Positions 41,092 to 51,060 of a stretch of 64,000 nucleotides of DNA are shown here, in pieces. The translations under genes were made by a program, and so were the position numbers. The number at the start of each line of letters is the position of its first letter. Position 1 is the first letter of the stretch. Where the stretch lies: the NCBI RefSeq assembly GCF_024171925.1, contig NZ_JAMTCO010000001.1:558001-622000 (forward strand), written 5' to 3'. The notes below the pieces were generated by a model. That model was not told the origin of the DNA. It did no database searches and saw only the letters and a program-made list of their open reading frames with translations. This DNA comes from Actinokineospora diospyrosa. Lineage in GTDB: Bacteria; Actinomycetota; Actinomycetes; Mycobacteriales; Pseudonocardiaceae.

Positions 41092-44037
41092 TCATCGCGA
41101 TCCGCTCGGCCGGTGGCAGGGGCAGTCGAGTGTGTCCCGTTGTGCTCGGACGACCGCGGCTTCCGGCTGTCCGAGCGCGGCGAACCCGGCTTCGGCCATC
41201 GTCCACTGCGCCGAGGCTTCTTCGTGCTTGCCCGCGGCGTGCAGAACGCGGGCGAGACCGTAGTGGGCGCGCGCCTGGTGGATCCGGTCGCCGTCGCCTC
41301 CGACGAGGTCCAGTGCGGCCTCGTAAGCGGCGTGGGCTTCGGCGATCTCGCCCATGGCCAGCGCGGTCTCGCCCCGGTCGCAGCGGAGCTGGGCGTGCAG
41401 GTCGGCGTCGATGGTCCGCTCGGCGACGGCCCGCGCCCGAACTTGGTGGTGCACGGCCTCAGCGAACCTGCCCTGCACGCGGTGCACGTTGCCGATGTAG
41501 TTCAACGCATAGGCCTGCGTGCAGGTGTCCCCGGCTTCCAGCGCGCTCTCGTAGGCCTCGACGTGGTTGTCCAGCGCTTCCTCGGCCAGGCCGAGCTGCA
41601 GCTGGACCGAGCCCAGGTTGTTCAGCGCGTGCGCCAGACCCTGCGCGTGGTTGACCGCGTGCAGCAGGGGCACCGCGGCCTCGTTCTGCCGCAGGGCCAG
41701 GTCGAGCTCGCCGCGCAGCTGGCTGAAGTGGCCTAGCATGCTCAACGCGTGCCCCTGACCGCGCAGGTCGGCGCATTGCTCGTACTTGGTCAACGCGCTG
41801 GTGAAGTACTCGACCGCCAGGTTGTGCTCACCGAGTTCCGCGACCGGGATCGCCAGCGCGCAGAGCGTCGCCGCCTCGCCGGGGGCATCACCGAGCCGTC
41901 GCCAGCGGGGCAACGCCTGCTCGGCGAGCGCCCGTGCCTCGGTCAGCCTGCCGAGCCGGTTGTACGCGGTGGCCATCCGGAGCAACACATGCGCCTGACC
42001 GTAGTAGTCCGGTTCGCCGAACACGATCTCCTTCGCCCGGCCCATGGTCGAGATCCAGTCCTCGATCTGGCTCGTGGTGTGGAAGTAGCGCCACATGAGC
42101 ACGGCCATCCGCCAAGCGTGTCCCGACTTGCCGTTGTCTGCGGCGTGACCGATGGCGGCGACCAGGTTGCCCTGCTCGTCCTCGACCCAGCGCAGTGCGT
42201 CGCGCGGATCGGTGAAGGTGAGCGCGGCGGCGCAGTCGCGGTGCGCGGTCGGCTGGAGGTGCCGGTCGAACGGGTAGGCCGCGCTGACGGCCGAGGTCAG
42301 CGAGACGAGGTAGAAGTCGAGCAGCCGCAGCAGGGCGGCCTCCGCCTCGGTGGGGGTGACGGGGGAGTGCTCGGCGGCGGCGAATTCCTTGAGCGGGTCG
42401 AGCATCTGGTACCGCTCGGTGGTGACTTCCTCGATCAGGCAGACCTCGTGCAGGTAGTCCAACGCGGTGCGGGCGGTCGCCACGTCGCAACCCGCCAGCG
42501 CGGCGGCACCCTTCACGTCCAGTTCCGGCCCCGGAAGGTGCCCGAACAGCCGGAACATGCGCTGCCGTGCTGGGTCGAGCAGCTGGTACGACATCCGCAG
42601 CGCGGCCGCGAGGTCGTCACCGTCGTTGCTCCACGGGCCGCTCTCCTCGAGCAGGTCGAGCAGGTGGTGCAACGGCCAACTGATGTGCCTGCGGAACAGC
42701 GCGGCGACGACGAGTATCGACATCGGCAGGTGGCCGCAGCGCCTGACCACGGCGGCGAGTTCGTCGGGGTCGCCGGGCAGGCGCTGCGATCCGACCAGCG
42801 CGCGGAAGAGTTCGACAGCCGCGCCCGCGGGCAGCGGGGCCAGCCGGATGTGTTCGCCGGCGTCCACCCCGCCCATCCGCCTGCTGGTCACGATGGCGAA
42901 GCAGCCGGGCGCCTGGGGCAGCAGGGGCTGGACGTGCTCGGCCGACTCCGCGTTGTCCAGCACGACGAGCCGCTTGGTGTTGTGCAGCATCGACTGGTAA
43001 AGCGAGTACTTCCGCCCTGCGGTGGCGGGCACCCGCTCGGCGGGCATTCCCATCTCCACCAGCAGTTGGGCCAACGCGTCCTCGGTCGTCGTCGTGCGCA
43101 CGTTCGGCGTGTGCCCGTTGAGCCGCACCAGCAGCTGCCCCTGCGGGAAGCGGTTGCGCATCCGGTGCGCGGCCTCGATGGCCAGACCGCTCTTGCCGAC
43201 GCCCGGTGCACCGCTCAACCAGAACACGCCGCGGTCCGCCGCTGCTGCGGCCTCGATCGCCGCCAACTCGTACTCGCGGCCGGTGAAGCTCCTCGAGCGC
43301 GGCGGCAGCGAGCTGACCGGTTCGCCCTGCTCCGTGAGGGCGGCGAGGTTGCGCAGCACCGGGCCCGGGAGTTGGTCGATCTCCGCGAGGGCGGCTTCGG
43401 TCTCGGTGAAGACCCGCCACGCGGCCAGGTGGTCGTCGTCGGCGAGTAGCGCCCGCATCAGCAGTGCGGCGTAGCGCTCCCGGACCGGGTCCATCCGCAC
43501 CGCATCGCGCAACCGGTCCCGCGCTGACCTGTGGTCGCCCGCGTCGAGCTCCAGTTGAGCCAGATCGCCGACCGCGTCATGGAAGGCGTCCTCGGAGAAG
43601 ACGACGTCAGGCCCGCCGACCCGGTCGATGTCGATGTCCTCGAGGAACCGACCGCGCCGCAGGGCGACCGCCTCGCGCAAGAAGCCGATCGCCTCGGCGC
43701 GATCGGTGGTGCCCCGCGCGGCCTCGCGCAACCGGTAGAACCTGGTCGTGTCGACCTGGTCATCGGCGACCCGCAACGCGTACCCGGTCGGGGTCTTCTC
43801 GATATCGACGTCGTCGGCGTCGCGGAAAGCCGTGCGCAGCTTGCTGATGTAGCCGCGCACCAGGTTGACCCGCTCCGGGAGGCTGGGCCAGATGATCTCT
43901 GTCAGCCGTTCGGGGGACAGTGGCCGGTTGGCGTGCAGCAGTAGCACCACGAGGAAGAACCGCTGCTGCTGGTCACCCAGGTGCACCGGCCTGCCCTCGT
44001 GCCACGCCTCGAACGGGCCGAACATCCGAAAGTCCAC
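41092..44037 (-). CDS. AfsR/SARP-type regulator with NB-ARC and TPR domains
   Basis: 981 residues from a GTG. Order: OmpR-type winged helix (about 1-95, DQQQRFFLVVLLLHANRPLS), BTAD helices (about 98-235), NB-ARC ATPase with P-loop SGAPGVGKSGLAIEA near 280 and LVVLDNAESAEHV, then TPR repeats (GDTCTQAYALNYIGNVHRVQ and others). This is the full AfsR architecture. Such regulators activate secondary metabolism or development. It is divergent from the VWA gene. Confidence 0.92.
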   Translation of the reverse strand: MDFRMFGPFEAWHEGRPVHLGDQQQRFFLVVLLLHANRPLSPERLTEIIWPSLPERVNLVRGYISKLRTAFRDADDVDIEKTPTGYALRVADDQVDTTRFYRLREAARGTTDRAEAIGFLREAVALRRGRFLEDIDIDRVGGPDVVFSEDAFHDAVGDLAQLELDAGDHRSARDRLRDAVRMDPVRERYAALLMRALLADDDHLAAWRVFTETEAALAEIDQLPGPVLRNLAALTEQGEPVSSLPPRSRSFTGREYELAAIEAAAAADRGVFWLSGAPGVGKSGLAIEAAHRMRNRFPQGQLLVRLNGHTPNVRTTTTEDALAQLLVEMGMPAERVPATAGRKYSLYQSMLHNTKRLVVLDNAESAEHVQPLLPQAPGCFAIVTSRRMGGVDAGEHIRLAPLPAGAAVELFRALVGSQRLPGDPDELAAVVRRCGHLPMSILVVAALFRRHISWPLHHLLDLLEESGPWSNDGDDLAAALRMSYQLLDPARQRMFRLFGHLPGPELDVKGAAALAGCDVATARTALDYLHEVCLIEEVTTERYQMLDPLKEFAAAEHSPVTPTEAEAALLRLLDFYLVSLTSAVSAAYPFDRHLQPTAHRDCAAALTFTDPRDALRWVEDEQGNLVAAIGHAADNGKSGHAWRMAVLMWRYFHTTSQIEDWISTMGRAKEIVFGEPDYYGQAHVLLRMATAYNRLGRLTEARALAEQALPRWRRLGDAPGEAATLCALAIPVAELGEHNLAVEYFTSALTKYEQCADLRGQGHALSMLGHFSQLRGELDLALRQNEAAVPLLHAVNHAQGLAHALNNLGSVQLQLGLAEEALDNHVEAYESALEAGDTCTQAYALNYIGNVHRVQGRFAEAVHHQVRARAVAERTIDADLHAQLRCDRGETALAMGEIAEAHAAYEAALDLVGGDGDRIHQARAHYGLARVLHAAGKHEEASAQWTMAEAGFAALGQPEAAVVRAQRDTLDCPCHRPSGSR

Positions 44038-44179
44038 TCAGCGCCTCCACGCGTGCGAGATTGTTCTCTGCCGAACACATCGCGCAATCGGCCGTCCGGG
44101 TATCGGGGCGTCAGCATTTCGTCCACTTCTGGTCGACACCGGCCGGAGACGATCACACCACCGGGACGGAGGAGAGCGG

Positions 44180-44758
44180 ATGCGCACCGAGGTGTTGCCG
44201 TGCTATGTGGTCTGTGACCTGTCGTCGTCGATGGCCGACCACGTCGGAGAGTTGAACCTGGGCTTGCGGGAGTTTCGCGCCGCGGTGTGCGCCGACGCCC
44301 CCGCCGCGGCACGAACGCGGGTCGGGGTCGTCGGGTTCGCGGGCATTCCGCGGTTGCTGCATCCGTTGCGCCCCATAACGGAGCTCCCGGAGCTGACCGT
44401 GCCCCGCCCCAGGGTGGGCACGAACTTCGGACTCACGTTCACGTTCCTGCGCGAGACCATCGAGCGCGATGTGCGGGCGTTGAAAGCCGACCAATCCCTT
44501 GTGCGCAGGCCAGTGGTGTTCTTCGCCTCGGACGGCAGGCCGACGGACCCGACGACGTGGCCCAAGGCCTACGACGCGCTCGCCGACCCGAGGTGGCCGA
44601 CCCGTCCACGGGTGGTCGCCTACGGCATCGGGGTCGCCGACCGGCGGACGCTCGGCCGAATCGGTGTGTCCGGTGTGTTCCTCGGCCAGGACGGCATCCC
44701 CGTCGCGACGGCCCTGGGCGTGTCGGTCACGCGGCAGGCCACGCCCGAGCACGTCTGA
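44180..44758 (+). CDS. VWA-domain protein (TerY-like)
   Basis: 192 residues forming one von Willebrand A domain. The MIDAS begins DLSSSMADH (residues 13-21), with RVGTNFGLTF supplying the threonine and VVFFASDGRPTDP the second Asp. GGAGGAGAGCGG precedes the ATG. TerY-like VWA proteins act with phosphatase/kinase partners in phosphorylation-linked stress systems; here the only neighbour is the unknown gene at 44841. Confidence 0.85.
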   Translation: MRTEVLPCYVVCDLSSSMADHVGELNLGLREFRAAVCADAPAAARTRVGVVGFAGIPRLLHPLRPITELPELTVPRPRVGTNFGLTFTFLRETIERDVRALKADQSLVRRPVVFFASDGRPTDPTTWPKAYDALADPRWPTRPRVVAYGIGVADRRTLGRIGVSGVFLGQDGIPVATALGVSVTRQATPEHV

Positions 44759-44840
44759 GGCATCCACCATCTGTCCACTTCCGGTCCACACGGCAGGCGC
44801 AAGCTGCGCGGGGCGAGAGCGGTCCACGAGGGAGACGAAA

Positions 44841-45710
44841 ATGATCGGTCATGTGAACCTGGTTCGCGAACTGAAGTCGCTGCGCAAGGGCCGGGGCGTG
44901 CTCGCGAGCGGTCTCGAGGACCGGGTGGGTCCCGCGCTGCGCGCGGCCTGCGAGATCGTCACCGGTGACGACAAGCCGGTGATCCGGCGCAAGGTGGTGG
45001 CCCGGCTGACTGAGCTGGCCTGCCGACTGCCTGACGACCTCGCCGAGGTCGCACGCGTCGCCTTCGCACTGAAGACGGAGGCGCGGCACGCGCTCTACCA
45101 GGACCGCGTCTCCTGGGCGGCGAACGAGGACAACTGCGACACCCGCACGATCCGCCGCCGCGTGGACGAGGCGATCGATCACCTCGCCGAGCTGGCGGAG
45201 ATCGCTCTCGTTTCCGCTCCGCAGGCCGAGTGGCACGCCACTGAACTGCACGTTGTGCTGTCCCTGGACGGTCCACGACCCGAGTTGCTGGAACTGCACC
45301 GCGTCACCGCTGCCGAGGACGGCTTGGTCGAGCTCGACTTCACGACCACGTGCCAGACCCAGGAGCCACGTGTTCTCTACGGTGGCACCCTTCTCGCGGA
45401 CAACCGCCTGCGTCTACCCGCGCCGGTTCCCAGAGGCATTTCGCACACTTTCGCGGTCCGCGGGCAGCTCGCCGCCGCACCTTCCGCCTTGGTTCTCGTG
45501 CCTGCTCACCCATACGCGGTACTGGACCTGCGCGTGCGATTCGCTCAATCCGCTGTTCCCGGCGAAGCGCGGGCGATCCGTGGGCTCTCCCGAGACGGTT
45601 CGGGGGCATTCAGCACGACACCACTGCGGATCGACGAGGCGGGGGAGATCCACCTCCGCTTCACCAACCTCACCGCAGCTCTGCCGCACGGCGTGCAGTG
45701 GGCAGACTAG
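44841..45710 (+). CDS. Hypothetical protein beside VWA gene
   Basis: 289 residues, ATG preceded by GAGGGAGACGAAA. The N-terminal half is helical (HVNLVRELKSLRKGRGVLAS; RRKVVARLTELACRLPDDLA; TRTIRRRVDEAIDHLAELAE) and the C-terminal half beta-rich with a FTTTCQTQEPRVLYGG strand pair. Not recognised. It is 82 bp downstream of the VWA gene and likely co-transcribed. Confidence 0.65.
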   Translation: MIGHVNLVRELKSLRKGRGVLASGLEDRVGPALRAACEIVTGDDKPVIRRKVVARLTELACRLPDDLAEVARVAFALKTEARHALYQDRVSWAANEDNCDTRTIRRRVDEAIDHLAELAEIALVSAPQAEWHATELHVVLSLDGPRPELLELHRVTAAEDGLVELDFTTTCQTQEPRVLYGGTLLADNRLRLPAPVPRGISHTFAVRGQLAAAPSALVLVPAHPYAVLDLRVRFAQSAVPGEARAIRGLSRDGSGAFSTTPLRIDEAGEIHLRFTNLTAALPHGVQWAD

Positions 45711-46004
45711 CCCGCTGGTCGCCAGGACAGTTACCTGCACTCAGTGGCGCGTCGCTGTGTTCTTCTTCCCGGGTGGCGCCCGGGGACCGCGTCGTGACAG
45801 CCTCCCCAGGCGGCAACAACCGTGCCTGGAAGGCAGATCGGGAGCAGCACCGTCCACCACAAGTCCAAGGTCGACGCGACAAGCGCACTCCAGATGCACC
45901 CTCGTGCAACAGCTTCGTGGCGGGCACCCTGATCGGTTATGCCGTAGGCCGGGCTGCTGGAACTCCCACCGCCCAAGTATCTCCTTGGCTGGCATGATGG
46001 TCAG
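45711..46004. other. Non-coding stretch
   Basis: Nearly 300 bp with several short open frames but no start signal, codon bias or recognisable protein. It separates the VWA unit from the GNAT gene and must contain the promoter of the latter. Nothing further seen. Confidence 0.4.
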
Positions 46005-46091
46005 ATGAACGCGAAAATGATCGCTCTGGTCCAGGGGTATCTGCATTCTTGGAGTGAAGGCTGCGATGTGGTCACCGGGGTTGTCCGATGA
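46005..46091 (+). CDS. Possible 28-residue leader peptide
   Basis: A short ATG frame (MNAKMIALVQG to TGVVR) whose stop overlaps the GNAT start as ATGA. It has no strong ribosome binding site. The exact overlap suggests translational coupling, but chance is not excluded. Confidence 0.25.
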   Translation: MNAKMIALVQGYLHSWSEGCDVVTGVVR

Positions 46092-46534
46092 CGACGGTTC
46101 GGGTGGTTGGGGTGGCTGATCTTGATGTTGTTGTTGAGTTGATCGCTGAGCACGCGGAGTATGAGCGGGCTGCTCCGCCCGCGGCGGGGTTGGGGGAGCG
46201 GTTGGGGGGATTGTTGTTTGGGCCGTTGGCTCGGCTTCGGTGCTTTGTTGCGGAGACTGACCAGGGGGTTGTGGGGTATGCGACCTGTGTGGCTGAGGTG
46301 TCTACGTGGGATGGTGGGGAGTACTTGCACATGGACTGCCTGTACCTTCGGCCCGGAGCTCGAGGGCGGGGTGTTGGTCAGCTCTTGTTCGAGGCGGTGC
46401 GGGAGCAGGCGAAGGTGTTGGGGTTGAAGGAGATCCAGTGGCAGACGCCGGGGTGGAATGAGGGGGCTGTTCGTTTTTACGGCAGGCTGGGGGCTACCGC
46501 GGTGGAGAAGGTTCGGTTCACTTTGTCTGGGTGA
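46088..46534 (+). CDS. GNAT family N-acetyltransferase
   Basis: 148 residues. GNAT motif A is LHMDCLYLRPGARGRGVGQLL, with the acetyl-CoA loop RGRGVG; motif B NEGAVRFYGRLGA follows. Codon use is G-rich with unusual GGG/GTT frequency compared with neighbours. Its 3' end overlaps the convergent LuxR gene by 17 bp. Substrate unknown. Confidence 0.88.
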   Translation: MTTVRVVGVADLDVVVELIAEHAEYERAAPPAAGLGERLGGLLFGPLARLRCFVAETDQGVVGYATCVAEVSTWDGGEYLHMDCLYLRPGARGRGVGQLLFEAVREQAKVLGLKEIQWQTPGWNEGAVRFYGRLGATAVEKVRFTLSG

Positions 46535-49334
46535 CGTAGGCGGCGCGGGAGGGGGCGCCTTGTTTGCGGAGGATGTTGGCCACGTGGTCCTCCACCGTGC
46601 GGCGGGAGAGGAAGAGGGTTTGGGCGATCTCCCGGTTCGTGCGACCGTCGGCTAGGAGGCGGGCTATTTCGGATTCTCGGGGGGACAGGGACTGGCCGTA
46701 GCCGCGGCGGCCGCGGGTGGAGCGGAGGGGGGTGCCTGCTTGGCGGGCTTGGTGGCGGCAGCGGGCGGCGGCGATTACGGCGCCGAGTTCTTCGTAGGTC
46801 TTGGCGAGATCTAGGAACGAGTGTGGTGCGCCTAGGAGTGCGGCGCGTTCGGTGAGTGTTGCGGCCAGGTAGGGGAGGCCGAGGCTCTGGTGTTCGGTCG
46901 CGGCGGCCGTGTACAGGGCAGCGGCGTCTTGGGCGGTGGCCGCGGCCAGGTGGGCTCGGGCGGTGGCGAGGGCCGCGCGTAAGTACGGGCTGTCGAGGGT
47001 CGTAATGCCGGTTGTGGTTTGGGCTATGAGCCTGCGGGCGTCGTCTAGGCGGTTGGCGGCGGTGTAGGCGAGGACGGCTGTGGGGACTAGGTCGCCTGCC
47101 CAGGCCCAGACCCGTTGGTGGCGAAGGAGAGCGACGCCCGCGTCGGCTTGGGTTCGGGCTGCGCGGGTGTCTCCTCGGTCCAGGGCCAGAGTGGTCATCG
47201 CGGCGATGGCGGAGAGGGCTACCGGGGCGACGGCGGATTCCGGGTCGGCGATTCCTGTTTCGCGCAAGCACTTCTCGGCGCGCGCGGTGTCACCTGTCGC
47301 GATCGCCAGCCAGCCCTGGACCAAGCGCATCTCGCCCGCGACCGGCAGTGAGCCCGCGTTGGCCTCCGCGATCGCCTCCGCGCGCTCGTCGAGTCCGGCC
47401 CAGCGCCCGCTCAGCCAGTCGAGCCGGACCTCCGTGCCTAGGCCGGTACTGCGCACGTACGGCGCCGACTCGACCCCGCGCAGCCCGTCGGCGATCAGGG
47501 CTCTGGCGTGCTCGTAGTGGCCGAGCCACGCGCAAACGTCGGCGAGGTTGCACCGCGCGCGGCCCAATTGGCTCAGGTGTTCGAGGTCGTGCGGGTCGAC
47601 CGCCGACGGCAGGAGGTCTTCCAGGTCCGCGGCGCTGGCGTCGCCGAGGGTCAGCCGTGATTGCAGCGTGCTGGCCAGCAGCGCGGTGCGCGCCGGGCCC
47701 TGTGGCATCGCCGCGATGCGGTCGAACACCAGTCCTTGCCAGCGGCGGCACTCCTCGACCGTCCGGTTGCCCAGGTAGGGCATGCCGAAGATCGCGACCC
47801 CGCGCAGGCTCCACGCCTCGGCGACCCCCGGGGTGCGCACCGCTGTCCGGATCTTGATGTCGGCGCGCGGCAGGTCGCCCGGCGCGCGCATGAGCAGCAG
47901 ACCCAGGCCGATCGCGACCTCGGCGCGCACCCGCTCGGGCAGCCGCTGGTCGGTGAACAGCCGTTCCAGCACCGGGATCACCTCGCGGTGGCCGCTGCCG
48001 CGCAGTCCGTGTCCACACAGGATCGTCACCAGCCTGGCCAGGTCGGCCGCGGGCAGCGCGGGCTCGGCGACCAGCTCGGTCAGCCAGCCCAGGGCCGTGT
48101 CGTCGCGACCGGCGGCCATCGCCTCTTCCGCCGCGCGCACGCCGTGGCGCACCCACTCCCGCACCGCGCCCGCTCCCCGCGCGTGCGTCGCCAACTGGTG
48201 TGCGGGCCAGTCTTGACCGAGCACCGCCAACGCCCGTTCGTGCAACCGCTGCCGCTCGCTGCCCGGCAACGACTCGTACACCGCCTGGCCCGCCAGCGGG
48301 TACCGGAACCCCACGCTCGAGCCCGTTTCGACCAGCACCGCGCGGCGCAGCAACCGGCCGATCTCGTCACCGTCCACTCCGGCCACCGAGCACAGCACCG
48401 ACGCGGGTACCGGCAGCCGCAACACCGCGGCCGCGCGCACCGCCGCGGCCGCCGGGCCGCTGAGCCCCCGCACCTGGTCGGCCATCTCCTCGCGCACCGA
48501 CCACGGCACCGGGATCCGGGCGAGCACCCGCTCGGCCGCGTCGTCGTCGGCCCGCCTGAGCGTGCCGGGATCGCGCACCGCGCCGACGAGTTCGGTCACC
48601 GCGAACGGCAACCCCGCTGTGCGCCGCCACAGCGCGTTCACCACGGCGTCCGACACCTCGCCGACGACCTCCGCCGCGAGACGGCCGACCCCGTCGCGCC
48701 CCAGCGGCTCCACCACGACTGTCGTGCGGGTCATGCGCCCAGCGCGCGTCCCGAGTGGACCGCCCGCTCCAACCTGCTCCGGTCGGTAGGTGAGCACCAA
48801 GGTGAGTGCCGCGGGCGGGTTGTTGACCATCGCGCGCAGGACCCGCAGGCTCCACTTGTCCGCCCACTGGGCGTCTTCGACCACCAGTGTCACGCGGCCC
48901 ATGGCGCCGATCACCTCTCGGAAGCCCGCGGCCGCCGCGGGTGCCGAAGCGTCCGATAAGGACGGTGGAAGTCTGTCGGCGAGTTCGGGCAGCAGGGCCC
49001 GGATCGCGCCTGCGGCGGGGCTGAGCCTGCCGAGCTTGCGCGGATAGGCGCTCAACAGGTCCACCACCACGCCGAACGGCGTCTGGTGCCGCGACGGGTC
49101 GCACCGGCGGGCGGCGACCCAGTGCTCGATCCCCTGCCGTCGAACGAGTTCGGTGACCAGCATGCTCTTGCCGACCCCCGCGATCCCCTCGACCAGCACC
49201 AGCGACGGCGGCCACTTCGCGGCCTCGGTCATCGCGGCGAGTTCGCGGTCCCTGGCCACCAGCGCCGTCGTGGCGGGGCGGACCCAGACGCCGGGCGCGC
49301 CGCACTCCGTTCCGCGATCGGCCTGGTAGCCCAT
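46518..49334 (-). CDS. LAL-type LuxR regulator with AAA ATPase domain
   Basis: About 938 residues. The N-terminal ATPase has Walker A GIAGVGKSMLV and Walker B VTLVVEDAQWAD; a long helical TPR-like middle follows. The C-terminal LuxR helix-turn-helix is LSPRESEIARLLADGRTNRE with AQTLFLSRRTVEDHVANIL. This is a LAL (MalT-like) regulator. The start is uncertain: ATG 49334 is used, but ATG 49346 or GTG 49391 are in frame and no strong ribosome binding site decides. Confidence 0.88.
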   Translation of the reverse strand: MGYQADRGTECGAPGVWVRPATTALVARDRELAAMTEAAKWPPSLVLVEGIAGVGKSMLVTELVRRQGIEHWVAARRCDPSRHQTPFGVVVDLLSAYPRKLGRLSPAAGAIRALLPELADRLPPSLSDASAPAAAAGFREVIGAMGRVTLVVEDAQWADKWSLRVLRAMVNNPPAALTLVLTYRPEQVGAGGPLGTRAGRMTRTTVVVEPLGRDGVGRLAAEVVGEVSDAVVNALWRRTAGLPFAVTELVGAVRDPGTLRRADDDAAERVLARIPVPWSVREEMADQVRGLSGPAAAAVRAAAVLRLPVPASVLCSVAGVDGDEIGRLLRRAVLVETGSSVGFRYPLAGQAVYESLPGSERQRLHERALAVLGQDWPAHQLATHARGAGAVREWVRHGVRAAEEAMAAGRDDTALGWLTELVAEPALPAADLARLVTILCGHGLRGSGHREVIPVLERLFTDQRLPERVRAEVAIGLGLLLMRAPGDLPRADIKIRTAVRTPGVAEAWSLRGVAIFGMPYLGNRTVEECRRWQGLVFDRIAAMPQGPARTALLASTLQSRLTLGDASAADLEDLLPSAVDPHDLEHLSQLGRARCNLADVCAWLGHYEHARALIADGLRGVESAPYVRSTGLGTEVRLDWLSGRWAGLDERAEAIAEANAGSLPVAGEMRLVQGWLAIATGDTARAEKCLRETGIADPESAVAPVALSAIAAMTTLALDRGDTRAARTQADAGVALLRHQRVWAWAGDLVPTAVLAYTAANRLDDARRLIAQTTTGITTLDSPYLRAALATARAHLAAATAQDAAALYTAAATEHQSLGLPYLAATLTERAALLGAPHSFLDLAKTYEELGAVIAAARCRHQARQAGTPLRSTRGRRGYGQSLSPRESEIARLLADGRTNREIAQTLFLSRRTVEDHVANILRKQGAPSRAAYVTQTK

Positions 49335-49473
49335 GTGCCGGAGCATACCGACACCGAATGGCCGCCGGTACCCATCCTTTCCCACCACCACAACGATCTC
49401 CGCGCACGGCGAACGGGCGGTGCGGCCGGGGATCGCCCGGCCGCACCGCCTTCCTCCGCTACCCTGCCGAGGC

Positions 49474-50925
49474 TCAGGTCACGGTGAGCGTGAACTCGGT
49501 TTGACCGGTCTTGCCCGCCGTGTCGGTCGCCGTGATGACGACCTTGTAGGTGCCGGGTTGGAACGGCGCGAACAGCGACATCTGGCTGCTGCCGCCCGGG
49601 TTGACGCTGAAGGGGAAGAACATCGGGGCGAAGCTCAGGCCGGTGGCCGACAGCTTGCTGGCGCCGGTCCCGCCCGCCACCGTGATCGTTGCCTTGACGC
49701 TGCCGCCCCGGCTCACCGTCGCCGAGGACGGTGTCGCGGTCGGCTTGGGACCGTCGGTGGAGCCGCCGTCCCCGACGGTGAGCGTGTAGACCGCGGTCTT
49801 GGTCCCGCTGGTTCCCTTGGCTGTCACCGTGATCGGGTAGCTGCCCTTGGCCGCGCTCGCCGCGACGTCGAAGGTGACCTTCGCCGACTGCCCGGAGTTC
49901 ACCGACTCCGGCTGGAACTTCACCGCGACACCGGAAGGCTGCCCGTTCGCCGACAGGTCCAACCGCTCCGGCTGGTCACCGGCCGTGGTCGCGACGGTCG
50001 CCGAGATGTACTTGCCCGGGTCCACGCGCCCCGACGACGGGGTGAGCGCCACGGTGAACTTGCCGTCGCTCGGGGGAGTGCCGCCGATCTCCGACCTCGC
50101 CCAGTCGCCCATCTCGTTGGTCAGCCGCGCCATGATGCTGTAGCGGTCGCACCCGCTCGAACCCCACGACACCACCCCGACGATCACGCCGTCGACGGTG
50201 AACGGGCCGCCGCTGTCACCGGTGCAGGTGCCGGTGCGGCCGTCGTTGTACCCGATGCACACCATCAGGTCCGGGTTGACCCGGGTGTTGAACACCTGGC
50301 AGTTGTTGGCGTCGTTCACCGGCAGCGCCGTCTTGTAGAGCACGCCGGACCCGCCGTTGGCCGAGGTCCGCCCGTAGCCGACCGCGGTGCCGTTCTTGCC
50401 CGGCTGGGTCAGCGCGGAGTCACCGGAACCGGCCACCTTCGCCCACTGGCTCTCGGGCACCGGCAGGTCGTCCTCGGTCGTCACGACCGCGACGTCGTAG
50501 CCGGTCTGCCAACCGCCGGTGCCGCTGTACTTCGGGTGCGCCTTGAACGAGAGCAGCTTCGTGCGGAAGGTCTCGTCCCCGGTGGTGTTCAGGTCGTCGT
50601 CGCCGTAGAGGTAGTGCTTCGCCCCGGTCGCGTCGATCATGCAGTGCGCGGCGGTGATGATCTTCCGCTTGCCCACCACCGACGCGGTGCAGGACTGGCC
50701 CTGCGGTCCGCCGCCACCGGCGCGCATCCCCGCGATGACGAACGGGTTCTCCCGCACGGTGGTCCGCTGCCCGTTGACGACCTGGGCGCTACCGCCCTCC
50801 ACCCGCAGCTGGTCGGTCGGGGTCGCCGCGACGGCGGGCTGCTCCGCCGACGCCGCGTTCGCGACCGGCACGGCCACCGCGGCCAACACCACCGCTGCGG
50901 CGAGCACAAGCTTGTGCTTTCTCAC
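49474..50925 (-). CDS. Secreted trypsin-like serine protease with Ig-like C-terminal domains
   Basis: 483 residues from the GTG at 50925 (GAAGGA upstream). A signal peptide (KLVLAAAVVLAAVAVPVANA) precedes an S1 domain with the catalytic triad: His in ITAAHCMID, Asp in YDVAVVTTEDD and Ser in CTGDSGGPF. Two Ig-like beta-sandwich repeats follow (KFTVALTPSSGRVDPG; TATPSSATVSRGGSVK). The C-terminal modules likely aid cell-wall or substrate binding. No specificity claim is made beyond trypsin-like. Confidence 0.93.
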   Translation of the reverse strand: MRKHKLVLAAAVVLAAVAVPVANAASAEQPAVAATPTDQLRVEGGSAQVVNGQRTTVRENPFVIAGMRAGGGGPQGQSCTASVVGKRKIITAAHCMIDATGAKHYLYGDDDLNTTGDETFRTKLLSFKAHPKYSGTGGWQTGYDVAVVTTEDDLPVPESQWAKVAGSGDSALTQPGKNGTAVGYGRTSANGGSGVLYKTALPVNDANNCQVFNTRVNPDLMVCIGYNDGRTGTCTGDSGGPFTVDGVIVGVVSWGSSGCDRYSIMARLTNEMGDWARSEIGGTPPSDGKFTVALTPSSGRVDPGKYISATVATTAGDQPERLDLSANGQPSGVAVKFQPESVNSGQSAKVTFDVAASAAKGSYPITVTAKGTSGTKTAVYTLTVGDGGSTDGPKPTATPSSATVSRGGSVKATITVAGGTGASKLSATGLSFAPMFFPFSVNPGGSSQMSLFAPFQPGTYKVVITATDTAGKTGQTEFTLTVT

Positions 50926-51060
50926 TTCGATGTCCTTCGGTTGCAGGGAATCGAACGGTCGGGGCCCGGTGACCGGACCACCGGCGGGGACATCCGCGGT
51001 GGCCAAGGGGACTATCGGGTCCGGCCGCGGGCGAAACAACCGTGGAAATCGTGGGTAGCG

